From the NCBI RefSeq assembly GCF_015356825.1, contig NZ_JAACYW010000060.1:1-48554 (forward strand): a DNA stretch of 48,554 nucleotides. The letters are read 5' to 3'. How positions within the stretch are numbered: position 1 is the stretch's first letter; the number at the start of each line of letters is the position of its first letter. This document shows, piece after piece, positions 9,602 through 18,042 of this stretch. Source of the stretch: Catenulispora rubra. GTDB lineage: Bacteria > Actinomycetota > Actinomycetes > Streptomycetales > Catenulisporaceae. The notes below the pieces were generated by a model. The model did no database searches. It was not told where the DNA came from and saw only the letters and a program-made list of their open reading frames with translations. The translations under genes were made by a program, and so were the position numbers.

Positions 9602-10903
9602 GTGCTGACCCTCCACGCCGCCCCGCTCGTCCTCCCGATGACCTCCGCCCCGATCGCCGACGGCGCGATCGTCGTGGACAACGACCGCGTCATCGCCGTC
9701 GGAACCCGCGCCGACCTCGTCGCCGCGCATCCCGAGGCGCGCGTGCGCGACTGGCCGGGCATCCTGACGCCGGGACTGGTCAACAGCCACGCCCACACGC
9801 AGTACTACGACTTCGCGGACCTGGCGACCTCCGGCCTGCCGTTCCCGGAGTGGCTGCACCAGATGGTCGAGCGCCGGGCGACCTTCACCGACGCGATGTG
9901 GCAGGAGTCCACGCGGCGCGGGCTGCACGCCTACCTGAAGACCGGGACCACGGCGGTCGCGGACATCGTGACCGAGCCGGTGGTGCTCTCGGCGATCGCG
10001 CGCAGCGGGATCCGGGGCGTGGCCTACATCGAGGCGGTCTTCGCCGACGACGCCTCGTGGGCGGCCGGCAAGCGGGCCGAGCTCGTCGGGGCGGTCGACG
10101 GCGCCGGCGGCCCGACCCGCGGCGTCTCGCCGCACACGCCGTTCACCATCAGCACCGGTGTGTACGAGGACTGCGTCACGATCGCGCACGAGCGCGGCAA
10201 GCGCCTGCACCCGCACATCGCCGAGACCACGCAGGAATCGGAGTACGTGCTGACCGGCACCGGCCCCTTCGCCGACAACGCTAAGCAGTTCGGGCTCGAC
10301 TTCTCCGACATCCTCGACCGCGGTACCGGGATGACGCCGGTGGAGTGGGCCGACGCGCGCGGCGCGCTCGGCGACGACTGCCACATCGCGCACGGCATCC
10401 ACGTCAGCGAGTCCGACCGCGCGCTGCTGCGCGAGCGCGGGACGGCGGTGGCGCTGTGCGTGCGCTCGAACCGGATCCTGGAGGCCGGCGAGCCGCCGGT
10501 GGCCGCGTATCTGGAAGAGGGATCGCCGATCGGCGTGGGCACCGACTCGGCCGCTTCCTCGCCGTCGCTCGACTTGCTCGACGAGGCGCGGGCTTTGCGC
10601 GCGGTGGCCCGTGCTCAGGGGTACGCCGCCGACGATCTGGACCGGCGCATCGTGGAGGCGGCGACGCTCGGCGGCGCGGTCGCGCTCGGGCTGACCGAGG
10701 GGCCCGATCGGGTCGGACGGCTGGAGCCCGGGGTGCGCGCCGACTTCGCCGTGTTCTCCGTTGAACAAAGCGGCGTTGAAGAAAGCGGCGTTGAAGAAAG
10801 CGGCGTTGAGAAAGGCCACGGCGATCCCTACCGGCGCCTGATCGACCACGGGACGTGCGTGGCGACCGTGCTCGGCGGCACCATCGTGCACCGCACCGTC
10901 TGA
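9602..10903 (+). CDS. Amidohydrolase, probable aminofutalosine deaminase (MqnX-like)
   Basis: A 433-residue metal-dependent hydrolase of the amidohydrolase superfamily with the adenosine-deaminase-like motif set: the metal-binding HxH in GLVNSHAHTQ (about 60-69), PHTPFTISTG, HPHIAETTQESE, CHIAHGIHVS and the catalytic aspartate in VGTDSAASSPS. In organisms making aminofutalosine, a deaminase of this family converts it to futalosine. The location between mqnA/mqnC and menG makes that role likely but not proven; another aminohydrolase activity is possible. The GTG start is preceded by TAACCT (9590-9595) at 6 bases. A 15-base tandem repeat near the 3' end inserts VEESG-type pentapeptides (around residues 387-401). 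Confidence 0.75.
   Translation: MLTLHAAPLVLPMTSAPIADGAIVVDNDRVIAVGTRADLVAAHPEARVRDWPGILTPGLVNSHAHTQYYDFADLATSGLPFPEWLHQMVERRATFTDAMWQESTRRGLHAYLKTGTTAVADIVTEPVVLSAIARSGIRGVAYIEAVFADDASWAAGKRAELVGAVDGAGGPTRGVSPHTPFTISTGVYEDCVTIAHERGKRLHPHIAETTQESEYVLTGTGPFADNAKQFGLDFSDILDRGTGMTPVEWADARGALGDDCHIAHGIHVSESDRALLRERGTAVALCVRSNRILEAGEPPVAAYLEEGSPIGVGTDSAASSPSLDLLDEARALRAVARAQGYAADDLDRRIVEAATLGGAVALGLTEGPDRVGRLEPGVRADFAVFSVEQSGVEESGVEESGVEKGHGDPYRRLIDHGTCVATVLGGTIVHRTV
10760..10819 (+). repeat. In-frame 15-bp minisatellite inside the amidohydrolase gene
   Basis: Units at 10760-10774, 10775-10789 and 10790-10804 are GTTGAACAAAGCGGC followed by two copies of GTTGAAGAAAGCGGC; a decayed fourth unit is at 10805-10819. 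They encode VEQSG-VEESG-VEESG-VEKGH. Codon usage (GTT, GAA, AAA-rich) differs from the surrounding G+C-rich codons. Confidence 0.92.
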
Positions 10904-10945
10904 GGCGGTACGGGAGCCGCGCACCCCGGGTGAGAGAATCGCCCC

Positions 10946-11641
10946 GTGAGCCGAGCATCCCTGGACAAACAGCCGCACGAGGTCGCCGCCATGTTCGACG
11001 GCGTAGCCGAGCGCTACGACCTGACGAACGACGTGCTCGCGCTCGGCCAGACGCGCCTGTGGCGCCGGGCGGTGCGGCAGGCGGTGGACGCCAGGCCCGG
11101 GCAGCGCGTCCTGGACCTGGCGGCCGGCACCGGCACCAGCACGCAGCCGTTCCACGACGCCGGCGCGGACACCGTCTCCTGCGACTTCTCGCTCGGCATG
11201 CTGCAGGTCGGCAAGCGCCGGCTGCCGCACCTGACGTTCGCCGCCGGGGACGCGACGCGGCTGCCGTTCCGGGACGGCGTCTTCGACGCGGTGACGATCT
11301 CCTTCGGGCTGCGCAACGTCCAGGACACCGAGGGCGGACTGCGCGAGATGCTGCGCGTCACCAAGCCCGGCGGGCGGCTGGTGGTCTGCGAGTTCTCGCA
11401 CCCGACGCTCGCGCCGTTGCGCACCGTGTACATCGAGTACCTGATGAAGGCGCTGCCCGCGGTGGCGACGAAGGTGAGTTCGAACCCGGACGCGTACGTC
11501 TATCTCGCCGAGTCCATCCGCGCCTGGCCGGACCAGCGGGAACTCGCGAGTGTGATCGGTGCTGCGGGTTGGCACCGGGTCGCGCACCGTAACCTGACTG
11601 GCGGAATCGTCGCATTGCATCGCGCGTATAAGGAAGACTGA
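10946..11641 (+). CDS. menG: Demethylmenaquinone methyltransferase MenG (UbiE/COQ5 family)
   Basis: A 231-residue S-adenosylmethionine-dependent methyltransferase that adds the C-methyl group in the last step of menaquinone synthesis. Family motifs: VAAMFDGVAERYDLTNDVLA near the N-terminus, the SAM-binding VLDLAAGTGTSTQPF, DFSLGMLQVG, GDATRLPFRDGVFDAVTISF and GLRNVQDTEGGLREMLRV. GAGAAT at 10934-10939 lies 6 bases before the GTG start, so the transcript is probably leaderless. The lipoprotein gene starts 4 bases after its stop, implying one operon. Confidence 0.95.
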   Translation: MSRASLDKQPHEVAAMFDGVAERYDLTNDVLALGQTRLWRRAVRQAVDARPGQRVLDLAAGTGTSTQPFHDAGADTVSCDFSLGMLQVGKRRLPHLTFAAGDATRLPFRDGVFDAVTISFGLRNVQDTEGGLREMLRVTKPGGRLVVCEFSHPTLAPLRTVYIEYLMKALPAVATKVSSNPDAYVYLAESIRAWPDQRELASVIGAAGWHRVAHRNLTGGIVALHRAYKED

Positions 11642-11645
11642 GCCT

Positions 11646-13271
11646 GTGAAGGCTCGAATAGGCCGGGCGGCAGCTCTCGTCGCCGCGGTGCTCATGGTGG
11701 CATCGGCGGCGGCGTGTTCGGGGGGCGGCTCGAAGCAGTCGGGTCCTAACAACGGCGGGGCGCCGGGTACTGCTCAGGGCGGTGCGTCCGGGACGAATCC
11801 CGGAGGGCCTACTGGGGCTCCCGCTGGGGCTCTGAACGCCGCGGCCGAGAACGCCCAGCCCGGCGCGCCGAACTGGAACAAGGGCATAGATTCCGGCGAG
11901 GACCACGGCATCGAGGGGTACGCCGACCAGATCGCGGTGACCTCCGGACAGAGCTTCAAGCTCTACGTCAACACCACCGCGCCGCAGTTCACGGCCACCG
12001 CGTACCGGATCGGCTACTACGGCGGGACGCAGGCCCGGCAGGTGTGGAAGTCCGACGCGACGCAGGGGAAGGCGCAGCCGAAGTTCACCGTCGAGGCCCA
12101 GGTGAACACGGTCAGCACGACCTGGCAGCCGTCCCTGACGGTGGCCACCGACAACTGGCCCGAGGGCTCCTACCTGATCCGGCTGGACGCGGTCGGCGGC
12201 AAGGTGAAGGGCCCACGGTTCGTGCCGATCACCGTCAAGTCGACGTCCACGGCCGGCAAGGTGGTGCTGCTCAACGGCGTCACCACGTGGCAGGCCTACA
12301 ACTCCTACGGCGGCTTCGACCTCTACAGCGGCGGCCCGAAGAACGACTACGGGCACCGCGCGCGCATCGTGTCCTTCGACCGGCCGTACGACACCACCGG
12401 CGCGGACCGGTTCCAGACCTACGAGCAGTCCTCGATCGTCTTCGCCGAGAAGCTGGCCGCCTCCCACAACCTGCAGCTCGCCTATGCCACGGACCTCGAC
12501 CTGCACGAGAACCCCGGCATGTTCCAGGGCGCGCGGGCGATCATCTCGCTGGGCCACGACGAGTACTACTCGACGCAGATGCGCCAGACCCTGACGCAGG
12601 CGCGCGGCGCCGGGACGAACCTCGCCTTCCTCGGCGCCAACGCGATCTTCCGCCACATACGCTTCCAGGACTCGCCGCTGGGCAAGGACCGCATCCAGGT
12701 GGACTACAAGGACGCGGCCGAGGACCCGATGCACGTGACCAACCCGGAGGAGTCGACCCAGGACTGGCGCAACCCGCCGGACCCGCGGCCGGAGAACGTC
12801 CTGACCGGCGTCTACTACGAGTGCAACCCGGCGAACGCGAACATGGTCGTGTACGACCCGACGTCCTGGCTCCTGGCCGGCACGGACGCGCACGCGGGGG
12901 AGTCGTTCAAGGGGCTGGTCGGCGTGGAGTACGACCGGGTGGTCGCGGACTCCACGACCCCGCACCCGATCGAGGCGCTGACCCACTCGCCTATCACCTG
13001 CCAGGGCAAGGCCTCCTACGCGGACTCGGCGTACTACACGGTGCCCTCGGGCGCGGGCGTCTTCGCGAGCGGCACGATGCGCTGGAACTGCGCCCTGGTC
13101 AGCGGCGGCTGCACGGACAAGATGGACGCCGCCGCGCACACCTTCGCGCAGCAGGTGACGGCCAACATGTTGCTGGCCTTCGCCGCCGGCCCGGCCGGCC
13201 AGGCGCACCCGGCGGTGGACAACATGGCGAAGCTCAAGCCGGCGCCGAGCCGGGGCGGGGTGGCGCCTTAG
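11646..13271 (+). CDS. Lipoprotein with N,N-dimethylformamidase beta-subunit-like domain
   Basis: A 541-residue exported lipoprotein. The signal peptide ends in a lipobox (SAAAC, Cys24), followed by a Gly/Ser/Pro/Asn-rich spacer to about residue 70. The rest resembles the large C-terminal domain of N,N-dimethylformamidase beta-subunit family proteins, with FKLYVNTTAPQFTATAYRIG, YNSYGGFDLYSGG, a RARIVSFDRPYD segment and LGHDEYYSTQMRQTLTQA. The biological substrate is unknown and amidase activity is not implied. GTG start 4 bases after menG, so it is translationally close to that gene; co-occurrence with menG in other actinomycetes is recalled, not checked. Confidence 0.75.
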   Translation: MKARIGRAAALVAAVLMVASAAACSGGGSKQSGPNNGGAPGTAQGGASGTNPGGPTGAPAGALNAAAENAQPGAPNWNKGIDSGEDHGIEGYADQIAVTSGQSFKLYVNTTAPQFTATAYRIGYYGGTQARQVWKSDATQGKAQPKFTVEAQVNTVSTTWQPSLTVATDNWPEGSYLIRLDAVGGKVKGPRFVPITVKSTSTAGKVVLLNGVTTWQAYNSYGGFDLYSGGPKNDYGHRARIVSFDRPYDTTGADRFQTYEQSSIVFAEKLAASHNLQLAYATDLDLHENPGMFQGARAIISLGHDEYYSTQMRQTLTQARGAGTNLAFLGANAIFRHIRFQDSPLGKDRIQVDYKDAAEDPMHVTNPEESTQDWRNPPDPRPENVLTGVYYECNPANANMVVYDPTSWLLAGTDAHAGESFKGLVGVEYDRVVADSTTPHPIEALTHSPITCQGKASYADSAYYTVPSGAGVFASGTMRWNCALVSGGCTDKMDAAAHTFAQQVTANMLLAFAAGPAGQAHPAVDNMAKLKPAPSRGGVAP

Positions 13272-13303
13272 CGGGTGTCGCGCTTGTGCGGGGGGTGGCA
13301 CGG

Positions 13304-13490
13304 CGGCTCGGCGGCCGGCTCACGCAGTCCTGCTCGCTGCTTCGTGTCTGTCGGCGTCGCGACCGGCTCGGCGGCTCAAGCCTCACGAGGCCTTGCTCGC
13401 CGCTCCGTGCCTGCCGCGGTCGCGACCGGCACGGCGGCTTGAGCGTCACGCGGTTTTGCTCGCCGCTTCGCGCCTGCCGGGTCGCGACCG
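13304..13490 (+). repeat. Three imperfect 60-63-bp tandem repeats between the lipoprotein gene and menJ
   Basis: Three units begin with CGGCTCGGCGGC, CGGCTCGGCGGC and CGGCACGGCGGC (13304, 13364, 13427) and share a core similar to TGCTCGCCGCTTCGTGCCTG before GGTCGCGACC. The spacing of 60 and 63 bases is close to a multiple of 3 but no convincing gene reads through. The whole stretch 13272-13571 otherwise holds only the menJ promoter. Confidence 0.85.
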
Positions 13491-13558
13491 CCGCGACTCG
13501 TGTGTGCGCCGTGTGCCGCACTGCCCGGCCCTCGCGCAGGTCCCGACCGGCCTGCGCT

Positions 13559-13571
13559 TAGAATCGGGCGG
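13559..13571 (+). promoter_or_regulatory. Predicted leaderless promoter -10 box of menJ
   Basis: TAGAAT at 13559-13564 lies 7 bases before the GTG at 13572 with no Shine-Dalgarno sequence. It decides the start, because the open frame continues upstream to 13500 through the repeat region. Confidence 0.55.
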
Positions 13572-14882
13572 GTGACCGCGCAAACCTCTTCCACCGCTCC
13601 GAGCGAGGCCGTGCCCTCGGAGAACGTCGCCGACGTCATCGTGGTCGGGGCCGGGCCCTCGGGCTCGGCGACGGCCCATCATCTGGCCACCGCCGGCCTG
13701 GACGTCCTGCTGCTGGAGAAGTCCCAGTTCCCGCGGGAGAAGGTGTGCGGCGACGGCCTGACGCCGCGTGCGGTGAAGTCGCTCGTGCGGATGGGCGTCG
13801 ACACGTCCGAGGAAGCCGGCTGGCTGCACAACAGGGGCCTGCGGATCCTCGGCGGCGGCATGCGGCTGGAGCTGCCGTGGCCGGAGCTGGCCGCCTACCC
13901 GAACTACGGGCTGGTGCGGCCGCGCGCCGACTTCGACCAGATCCTGGCGCGGCAGGCGCAGAAGACCGGGGCCCGGCTGCACGAGAACACGAACGTCACC
14001 GGTCCTATCGTGGACCAGCGCAGCAACCGGGTGATCGGCGTGACCGCGCGCATCACCGACGCCGACGGCGGCAAGCGCGACACCGCCTTCCACGCCCCGC
14101 TGATCGTCGCCGCCGACGGCAACTCCACCCGGCTCTCGATCGCGCTGGGCCTGCACAAGCGCGACGACCGGCCGATGGGTGTGGCCTACCGCACCTACTA
14201 CAAGTCGCCGCGCACCAACGACGACTACCTCGAGTCCTGGCTGGAGCTCTGGGACGGCACGCGCCTGCTCCCCGGCTACGGCTGGGTCTTCGGCATGGGC
14301 GACGGCACCTCCAACGTGGGCCTGGGCATCCTGAACACCACCAAGTCCTTCCGCAACGTCAAGTACCCGGACCTGCTGCGCGCCTGGCTGAAGAACACCC
14401 CCGAGGAGTGGGGCTTCAACGAGGAGAACCGCACCGAGCCGATCCGCGGCGCCGCGCTCCCGATGGGCTTCAACCGCCAGCCGCACTACACCCGCGGCGT
14501 GCTGCTGGTCGGCGACGCCGGCGGCATGGTGAACCCGTTCAACGGCGAGGGCATCGCCTACGCGATGGAGTCCGGCGAGCTGGCCGCGGACGTGATCGCG
14601 CAGGCCCTGGCGCGCCCCTCCGGCCCGGAGCGGGAGCTCGCGCTCTCGGCGTACCCGCGGGTGCTGAAGGAGACCTACGGCGGCTACTACACGCTGGGCC
14701 GGCTGTTCGTGAGCCTGATCGGCAACCCGAAGGTGATGCGCCTGGCCACCCAGCGCGGGCTGTCGCACCCGATGCTGATGCGCTTCACGCTGAAGATGCT
14801 CGCCAACCTCACCGACCCCAAGGGCGGCGACGCGATGGACCGCGTCATCAACGCGATGGCGAAGATCGCGCCGGACGCGTAG
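13572..14882 (+). CDS. menJ: Geranylgeranyl-reductase-family flavoprotein, probable menaquinone reductase MenJ
   Basis: A 436-residue FAD-dependent oxidoreductase. The dinucleotide fold is at residues 20-31 (ADVIVVGAGPSG), followed by the family signature CGDGLTPRAV (59-68), GLRILGGGMRLELPWP, LPGYGWVFGMGDGTSNVGLG, and the FAD-contacting GDAGGMVNPFNGEGIAYAME. From memory these blocks match mycobacterial MenJ (Rv0561c), which hydrogenates an isoprene unit of menaquinone and also lies near menG. Partially saturated menaquinones are typical of this group of organisms. A phytoene- or archaeal-lipid-type reductase role is the alternative. Its stop codon context TAGCCGCCG recurs at 14891-14899. Confidence 0.85.
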   Translation: MTAQTSSTAPSEAVPSENVADVIVVGAGPSGSATAHHLATAGLDVLLLEKSQFPREKVCGDGLTPRAVKSLVRMGVDTSEEAGWLHNRGLRILGGGMRLELPWPELAAYPNYGLVRPRADFDQILARQAQKTGARLHENTNVTGPIVDQRSNRVIGVTARITDADGGKRDTAFHAPLIVAADGNSTRLSIALGLHKRDDRPMGVAYRTYYKSPRTNDDYLESWLELWDGTRLLPGYGWVFGMGDGTSNVGLGILNTTKSFRNVKYPDLLRAWLKNTPEEWGFNEENRTEPIRGAALPMGFNRQPHYTRGVLLVGDAGGMVNPFNGEGIAYAMESGELAADVIAQALARPSGPERELALSAYPRVLKETYGGYYTLGRLFVSLIGNPKVMRLATQRGLSHPMLMRFTLKMLANLTDPKGGDAMDRVINAMAKIAPDA

Positions 14883-14932
14883 CCGCCGCCTAGCCGCCGT
14901 GTTGGCGGCGCTTGTGCCATAGTGCTGTCAGG

Positions 14933-15010
14933 CCGTGACTGGCGCTGAGGTGGGTCACCACCGGGGAGCGGCCTGACACTCGCTGTCTTTGCCGTGCGCC
15001 TGGGCGACTT
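14933..15010 (+). ncRNA. ZTP riboswitch (pfl motif) upstream of folD
   Basis: The leader contains the signature blocks of the ZTP/Z nucleotide aptamer in the correct order: GTGACTGGCG, GAGGTGGGTCACCACCGGGG, AGCGGCC, and, after a short linker, CCGTGCGCCTGGGCGAC. The GGTGGG/CCACC pair forms the first helix and the conserved CCG-CCUGGGC module forms the second domain. This class senses the purine intermediate ZTP, which accumulates when 10-formyl-tetrahydrofolate is short, and commonly controls folD. The Shine-Dalgarno AGGAGG lies 15 bases beyond the aptamer, so translational control is likely. CATAGT at 14918-14923 is a candidate -10 box. Confidence 0.9.
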
Positions 15011-15037
15011 CCTTCAAGCCGCTCAGGAGGCGTGCTC

Positions 15038-15874
15038 ATGCTCATGGACGGAACCGCCGCGGCCCGGCGCATCGTCGACCAGGCCGCGGCCGACGCGGCC
15101 ACCCTGACCGCCAACGGCGTGACGCCGTGTTTGGCGACGGTGCTGGTCGGTTCGGACCCGGCGTTGGTGACCTACGTCCGGATGAAGCAGAACCGCAGTG
15201 CGAAGGCCGGGATCGGCTCCTGGCACGTGGAACTGCCGGACACCATCACCACCGGCACCCTGGTCGCCGCGCTCACCGAACTGTCGCAGGACCCGGACGT
15301 GCACGGCATCCTGCTCCAGCACCCGGTCCCGGCGCACATCGACGAGCGCGCCGCCTTCGAGGCCATCGACCCGGCCAAGGACGTGGACGGCGTGACGATG
15401 CACTCCTTCGCCGCGATGGCCTTCGGCGAGCCCGGCTTCGTCTCGGCCACCCCCGGCGGGATCCTGCGCCTGCTCGACGAGTACGAGGTCGACCTGGCCG
15501 GGAAGCACGCGGTGGTGGTCGGCCGCAGCCCGATCCTGGGCAGGCCGGTGGGGATGATGCTGCTGGCCCGGGACGCGACGGTGACCTACTGCCACTCGCG
15601 CACCGTCGACCTGGCCTCGTACACGCGGCAGGCGGACATCCTGGTCGCGGCGGTCGGCCGGCCGAGGTTCATCACCGGCGCCGACATCAAGCCCGGCGCG
15701 GTCGTCATCGACGCCGGCTACAACCCGGGCAACGTCGGCGACGTCGACTTCGACAGCGCGGCCGAGAAGGCGAGCCTGATCACGCCGGTGCCCGGCGGCG
15801 TCGGGCCGATGACGATCGCGGTGCTGCTGGAGCAGACCGTGGAGGCGGCGCGGCGGCAGCTCACGCGGCGCTGA
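15038..15874 (+). CDS. folD: Bifunctional methylenetetrahydrofolate dehydrogenase / methenyl-THF cyclohydrolase FolD
   Basis: A 278-residue enzyme that interconverts 5,10-methylene-, 5,10-methenyl- and 10-formyl-tetrahydrofolate. Visible motifs: the substrate-site YVRMKQNRSAKAGIG (catalytic Lys), GILLQHPVPAHID, PAKDVDGVT, and the NADP-binding VVVGRSPILGRPVGMMLL, with PVPGGVGPMTIAVLLEQT at the C-terminus. Three start codons are possible (GTG 15032, ATG 15038, ATG 15044); ATG 15038 has the best spacing, 7 bases from the AGGAGG at 15025-15030. Expression is probably governed by the ZTP riboswitch immediately upstream, which matches its role in one-carbon supply. Confidence 0.96.
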   Translation: MLMDGTAAARRIVDQAAADAATLTANGVTPCLATVLVGSDPALVTYVRMKQNRSAKAGIGSWHVELPDTITTGTLVAALTELSQDPDVHGILLQHPVPAHIDERAAFEAIDPAKDVDGVTMHSFAAMAFGEPGFVSATPGGILRLLDEYEVDLAGKHAVVVGRSPILGRPVGMMLLARDATVTYCHSRTVDLASYTRQADILVAAVGRPRFITGADIKPGAVVIDAGYNPGNVGDVDFDSAAEKASLITPVPGGVGPMTIAVLLEQTVEAARRQLTRR

Positions 15875-15892
15875 CTGTTGGGGCGTGACGGG

Positions 15893-15955
15893 GCGCTGAG
15901 TGACGGGACACTGATTCACGGGAGCGCTGACTTACGGGAGCGCCGACTTACGCGG
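15893..15955 (+). repeat. 15-16-bp degenerate tandem repeat after the folD stop
   Basis: Four units occupy 15893-15908, 15909-15923, 15924-15939 and 15940-15955, for example GCGCTGAGTGACGGGA and GCGCTGACTTACGGGA. They begin with GCGCTGA, the last sense codon plus stop of folD, and fill most of the gap to the convergent lipoprotein gene. Confidence 0.8.
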
Positions 15956-15975
15956 CGGCGACCTCGGGTCGAACG

Positions 15976-17256
15976 CTATGGCGTCGTACTGATGACCGCG
16001 ACGCCTGCCGTCGTCCCGAGGAACAGCTTGTCCCCGACGACGGCCGGCGTGGCGAAATGCGGCAGCGCGCCGGCCGACACCTGCCGCGTCGTCTGCCCCG
16101 TCGCCGGATCGAGCGCGTAGAGCACCCCGGCGTCGTAGTCGGTGACCCAGACCCGGCCGCCGGCCACGACCGGCTGCCCGTTGCTGTGCGCCGCATGCCA
16201 CAGCTGCGTCGCCTGGCTCCCGATCCGGAAGGCGCGCGTGCCGTCCGCGCACGGCAGGTACACCACGTCGCCCTGCACCGCGGCCGCGCCGAAGGCGGCG
16301 CAAGCGGTGAACGCCGTCCCCGCGCTGATGCCGCCGAGCCGCGTCGGATCCAGCAGGTATCCCTGCCCTGATTTACCGGCGATGATCACATGTCCGGCGG
16401 CCAGCGTCGGGTTCATCGAGCCCAGATCGAGGTCTGACGCGTTGTCGGCGGCCCACGACGCCGGTGCGAAGAAGTCCACCCGTTTGGCGTTCTCGTCCAG
16501 CGCGACGACCGAGTCGGTGCCGTCGAAGGGTTGGCTTGCCTTATCCGCGTTGCCGTTGCCGATCGAGAAGTACAGGCGATCCGTGCCCACTGCCGCTGGG
16601 CCGGGAGCCCACATGCCGCCGCGGCCGTCGGACGAGGCCTCGAACCAATTGACGGATCCCGAGGCGGTGTCTACGGATGCGACCGCTCCGGTGTAGGTAC
16701 CGCAGTCCCCGTACAGACCCCCGAAGGCTGCGAACACATGTCCGTGCCACAGTGTCAGCGCCGAACGCTGTTGCAGGAAGGCCTGGTCGCCGACCGGTGG
16801 ATCGACTGTCGCGTGCGAGACGACGTGGCCGTCCGCAGCGCTGAGTCCGTACAACACGTGGTGTGCGTTCGCGTCCTCGGCGACCGCGTACACGAGATGA
16901 GACGCGGGATCGTATACCGGAGCCCCGGTGATCCCCAGGGGAACGATGTTCCCGCACCCGTGCGGCCTAAAGGGTTCGGCCAGATGCTTGCTCCAGATCA
17001 CCGAACCATTGGTCGGTGAGAGCGCGTAGACCGTGTTGTTCTCTGTGGCGGCGAAGACTTCGTTCCCGCCATCGGCGGGTTCTCCATATACCGGTCCATC
17101 GAGTCTCACCGCGGTCACCGCTGTGGACGAGGGCGCCGGCTTGGCGGTGCTGTGCGCCGAACAGCCTGCCGCCGCGGCCACCGCGAGTGCCACCAGCACT
17201 CCCGCGGCCCGGGCGACGGACACGCCGTTGTGTCGTCGACTCCGAAAGGACCTCAC
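15976..17256 (-). CDS. PQQ-like beta-propeller repeat lipoprotein
   Basis: A 426-residue exported protein with GTG start. The N-terminus has a signal peptide ending in a lipobox (AAGC, Cys32). The remainder is a series of propeller blades of the PQQ/quinoprotein type, with recurring xxVYALSPTNGSVIW, YGLSAADGHVV, VASVDTASGSVNW, and LYALDPATGQTT elements. Such proteins may bind a cofactor or act as scaffolds (BamB-like); no catalytic motif for a PQQ dehydrogenase was seen. CACACT lies 6 bases upstream of the start codon on its strand, a possible leaderless -10 box. Convergent with folD and co-directional with ndgR. Confidence 0.8.
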   Translation of the reverse strand: MRSFRSRRHNGVSVARAAGVLVALAVAAAAGCSAHSTAKPAPSSTAVTAVRLDGPVYGEPADGGNEVFAATENNTVYALSPTNGSVIWSKHLAEPFRPHGCGNIVPLGITGAPVYDPASHLVYAVAEDANAHHVLYGLSAADGHVVSHATVDPPVGDQAFLQQRSALTLWHGHVFAAFGGLYGDCGTYTGAVASVDTASGSVNWFEASSDGRGGMWAPGPAAVGTDRLYFSIGNGNADKASQPFDGTDSVVALDENAKRVDFFAPASWAADNASDLDLGSMNPTLAAGHVIIAGKSGQGYLLDPTRLGGISAGTAFTACAAFGAAAVQGDVVYLPCADGTRAFRIGSQATQLWHAAHSNGQPVVAGGRVWVTDYDAGVLYALDPATGQTTRQVSAGALPHFATPAVVGDKLFLGTTAGVAVISTTP

Positions 17257-17292
17257 CGGTCCAGTGTGCCCCTGATGCCTGCGCGGCGGGCG

Positions 17293-18009
17293 TTACGAGC
17301 CGCGCTTCACAGCCTCGCTCAGCCGTGCCGCCGCCTCCACCACCGACTGCGCGTGCAGCCGGCCGGGCTGGCGCGTCAGGCGCTCGATCGGGCCGGAGAC
17401 CGACACCGCGGCGATGACCCGGTTGTTGGGCCCGCGCACCGGCGCCGACACCGAGGCCACGCCCTGCTCGCGCTCGGCGACCGACTGGGCCCAGCCGCGG
17501 CGGCGCACGCCGGCCAGCGTGGTCGCGGTGAACCGCGCGCCCTGCAGGCCGCGGTGCAGCCGGTCCGGCTCCTCCCACGCCAGCAGGATCTGCGCCGCCG
17601 AACCGGCCGTCATCGGCAGCGCCGAGCCGATCGGCACGGTGTCGCGCAGCCCTGACATGCGCTCGGCGGCGGCCACGCACACGCGCAGGTCGCCCTGGCG
17701 CCGGTAGAGCTGCGCCGATTCGCCGGTGTGGTCGCGCAGCGCGGCCAGCACCGGCCCCGCCGCGGCCAGCAGCCGGTCCTCGCCGGCCGCCGAGGCCAGT
17801 TCCTGCAGCCGGGGCCCGAGGATGAAGCGGCCCTGCATGTCCCGGGATACGAGACGGTGGTGCTCAAGGGCCACCGCCAGCCGGTGTGCTGTCGGGCGCG
17901 CCAATCCCGTGGCCGTCACCAGGCCCGCCAAGGTGGTCGGGCCTGCTTCCAGGGCGCTCAATACGACGGCGGCCTTGTCCAGGACGCCGACTCCGCTAGA
18001 GTTGTCCAT
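17293..18009 (-). CDS. ndgR: IclR-family transcriptional regulator, NdgR-like
   Basis: A 238-residue regulator with an N-terminal winged helix-turn-helix (about residues 8-65; TLAGLVTATGLARPTAHRLA is the recognition region) and a C-terminal IclR effector-binding domain (about 80-235; VPIGSALPMTAGSAAQILLA, VSAPVRGPNNRVIAAVSVSG). The position, divergent from leuC, is that of NdgR/AreB of Streptomyces, which controls leucine and other amino-acid genes in response to amino-acid status. A dyad CGTCTC-N7-GAGACG lies 15 bases upstream of the start and may be its operator. The effector is not determinable here. Confidence 0.9.
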   Translation of the reverse strand: MDNSSGVGVLDKAAVVLSALEAGPTTLAGLVTATGLARPTAHRLAVALEHHRLVSRDMQGRFILGPRLQELASAAGEDRLLAAAGPVLAALRDHTGESAQLYRRQGDLRVCVAAAERMSGLRDTVPIGSALPMTAGSAAQILLAWEEPDRLHRGLQGARFTATTLAGVRRRGWAQSVAEREQGVASVSAPVRGPNNRVIAAVSVSGPIERLTRQPGRLHAQSVVEAAARLSEAVKRGS

Positions 18010-18023
18010 AGACCGAATTCTGC

Positions 18024-18042
18024 CGTCTCAGATCCCGAGACG
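18024..18042. promoter_or_regulatory. Candidate NdgR operator in the ndgR-leuC intergenic region
   Basis: CGTCTC (18024-18029) and GAGACG (18037-18042) form a perfect 6+6 dyad with a 7-base spacer. It lies close to the ndgR start and 97 bases before leuC, suitable for autoregulation and control of leuCD. Inference from symmetry and position only. Confidence 0.45.

Noticed and set aside
13304..13490. CRISPR-like array
   Set aside because: Only three units, contiguous without spacers, and diverged from one another; no cas gene nearby.
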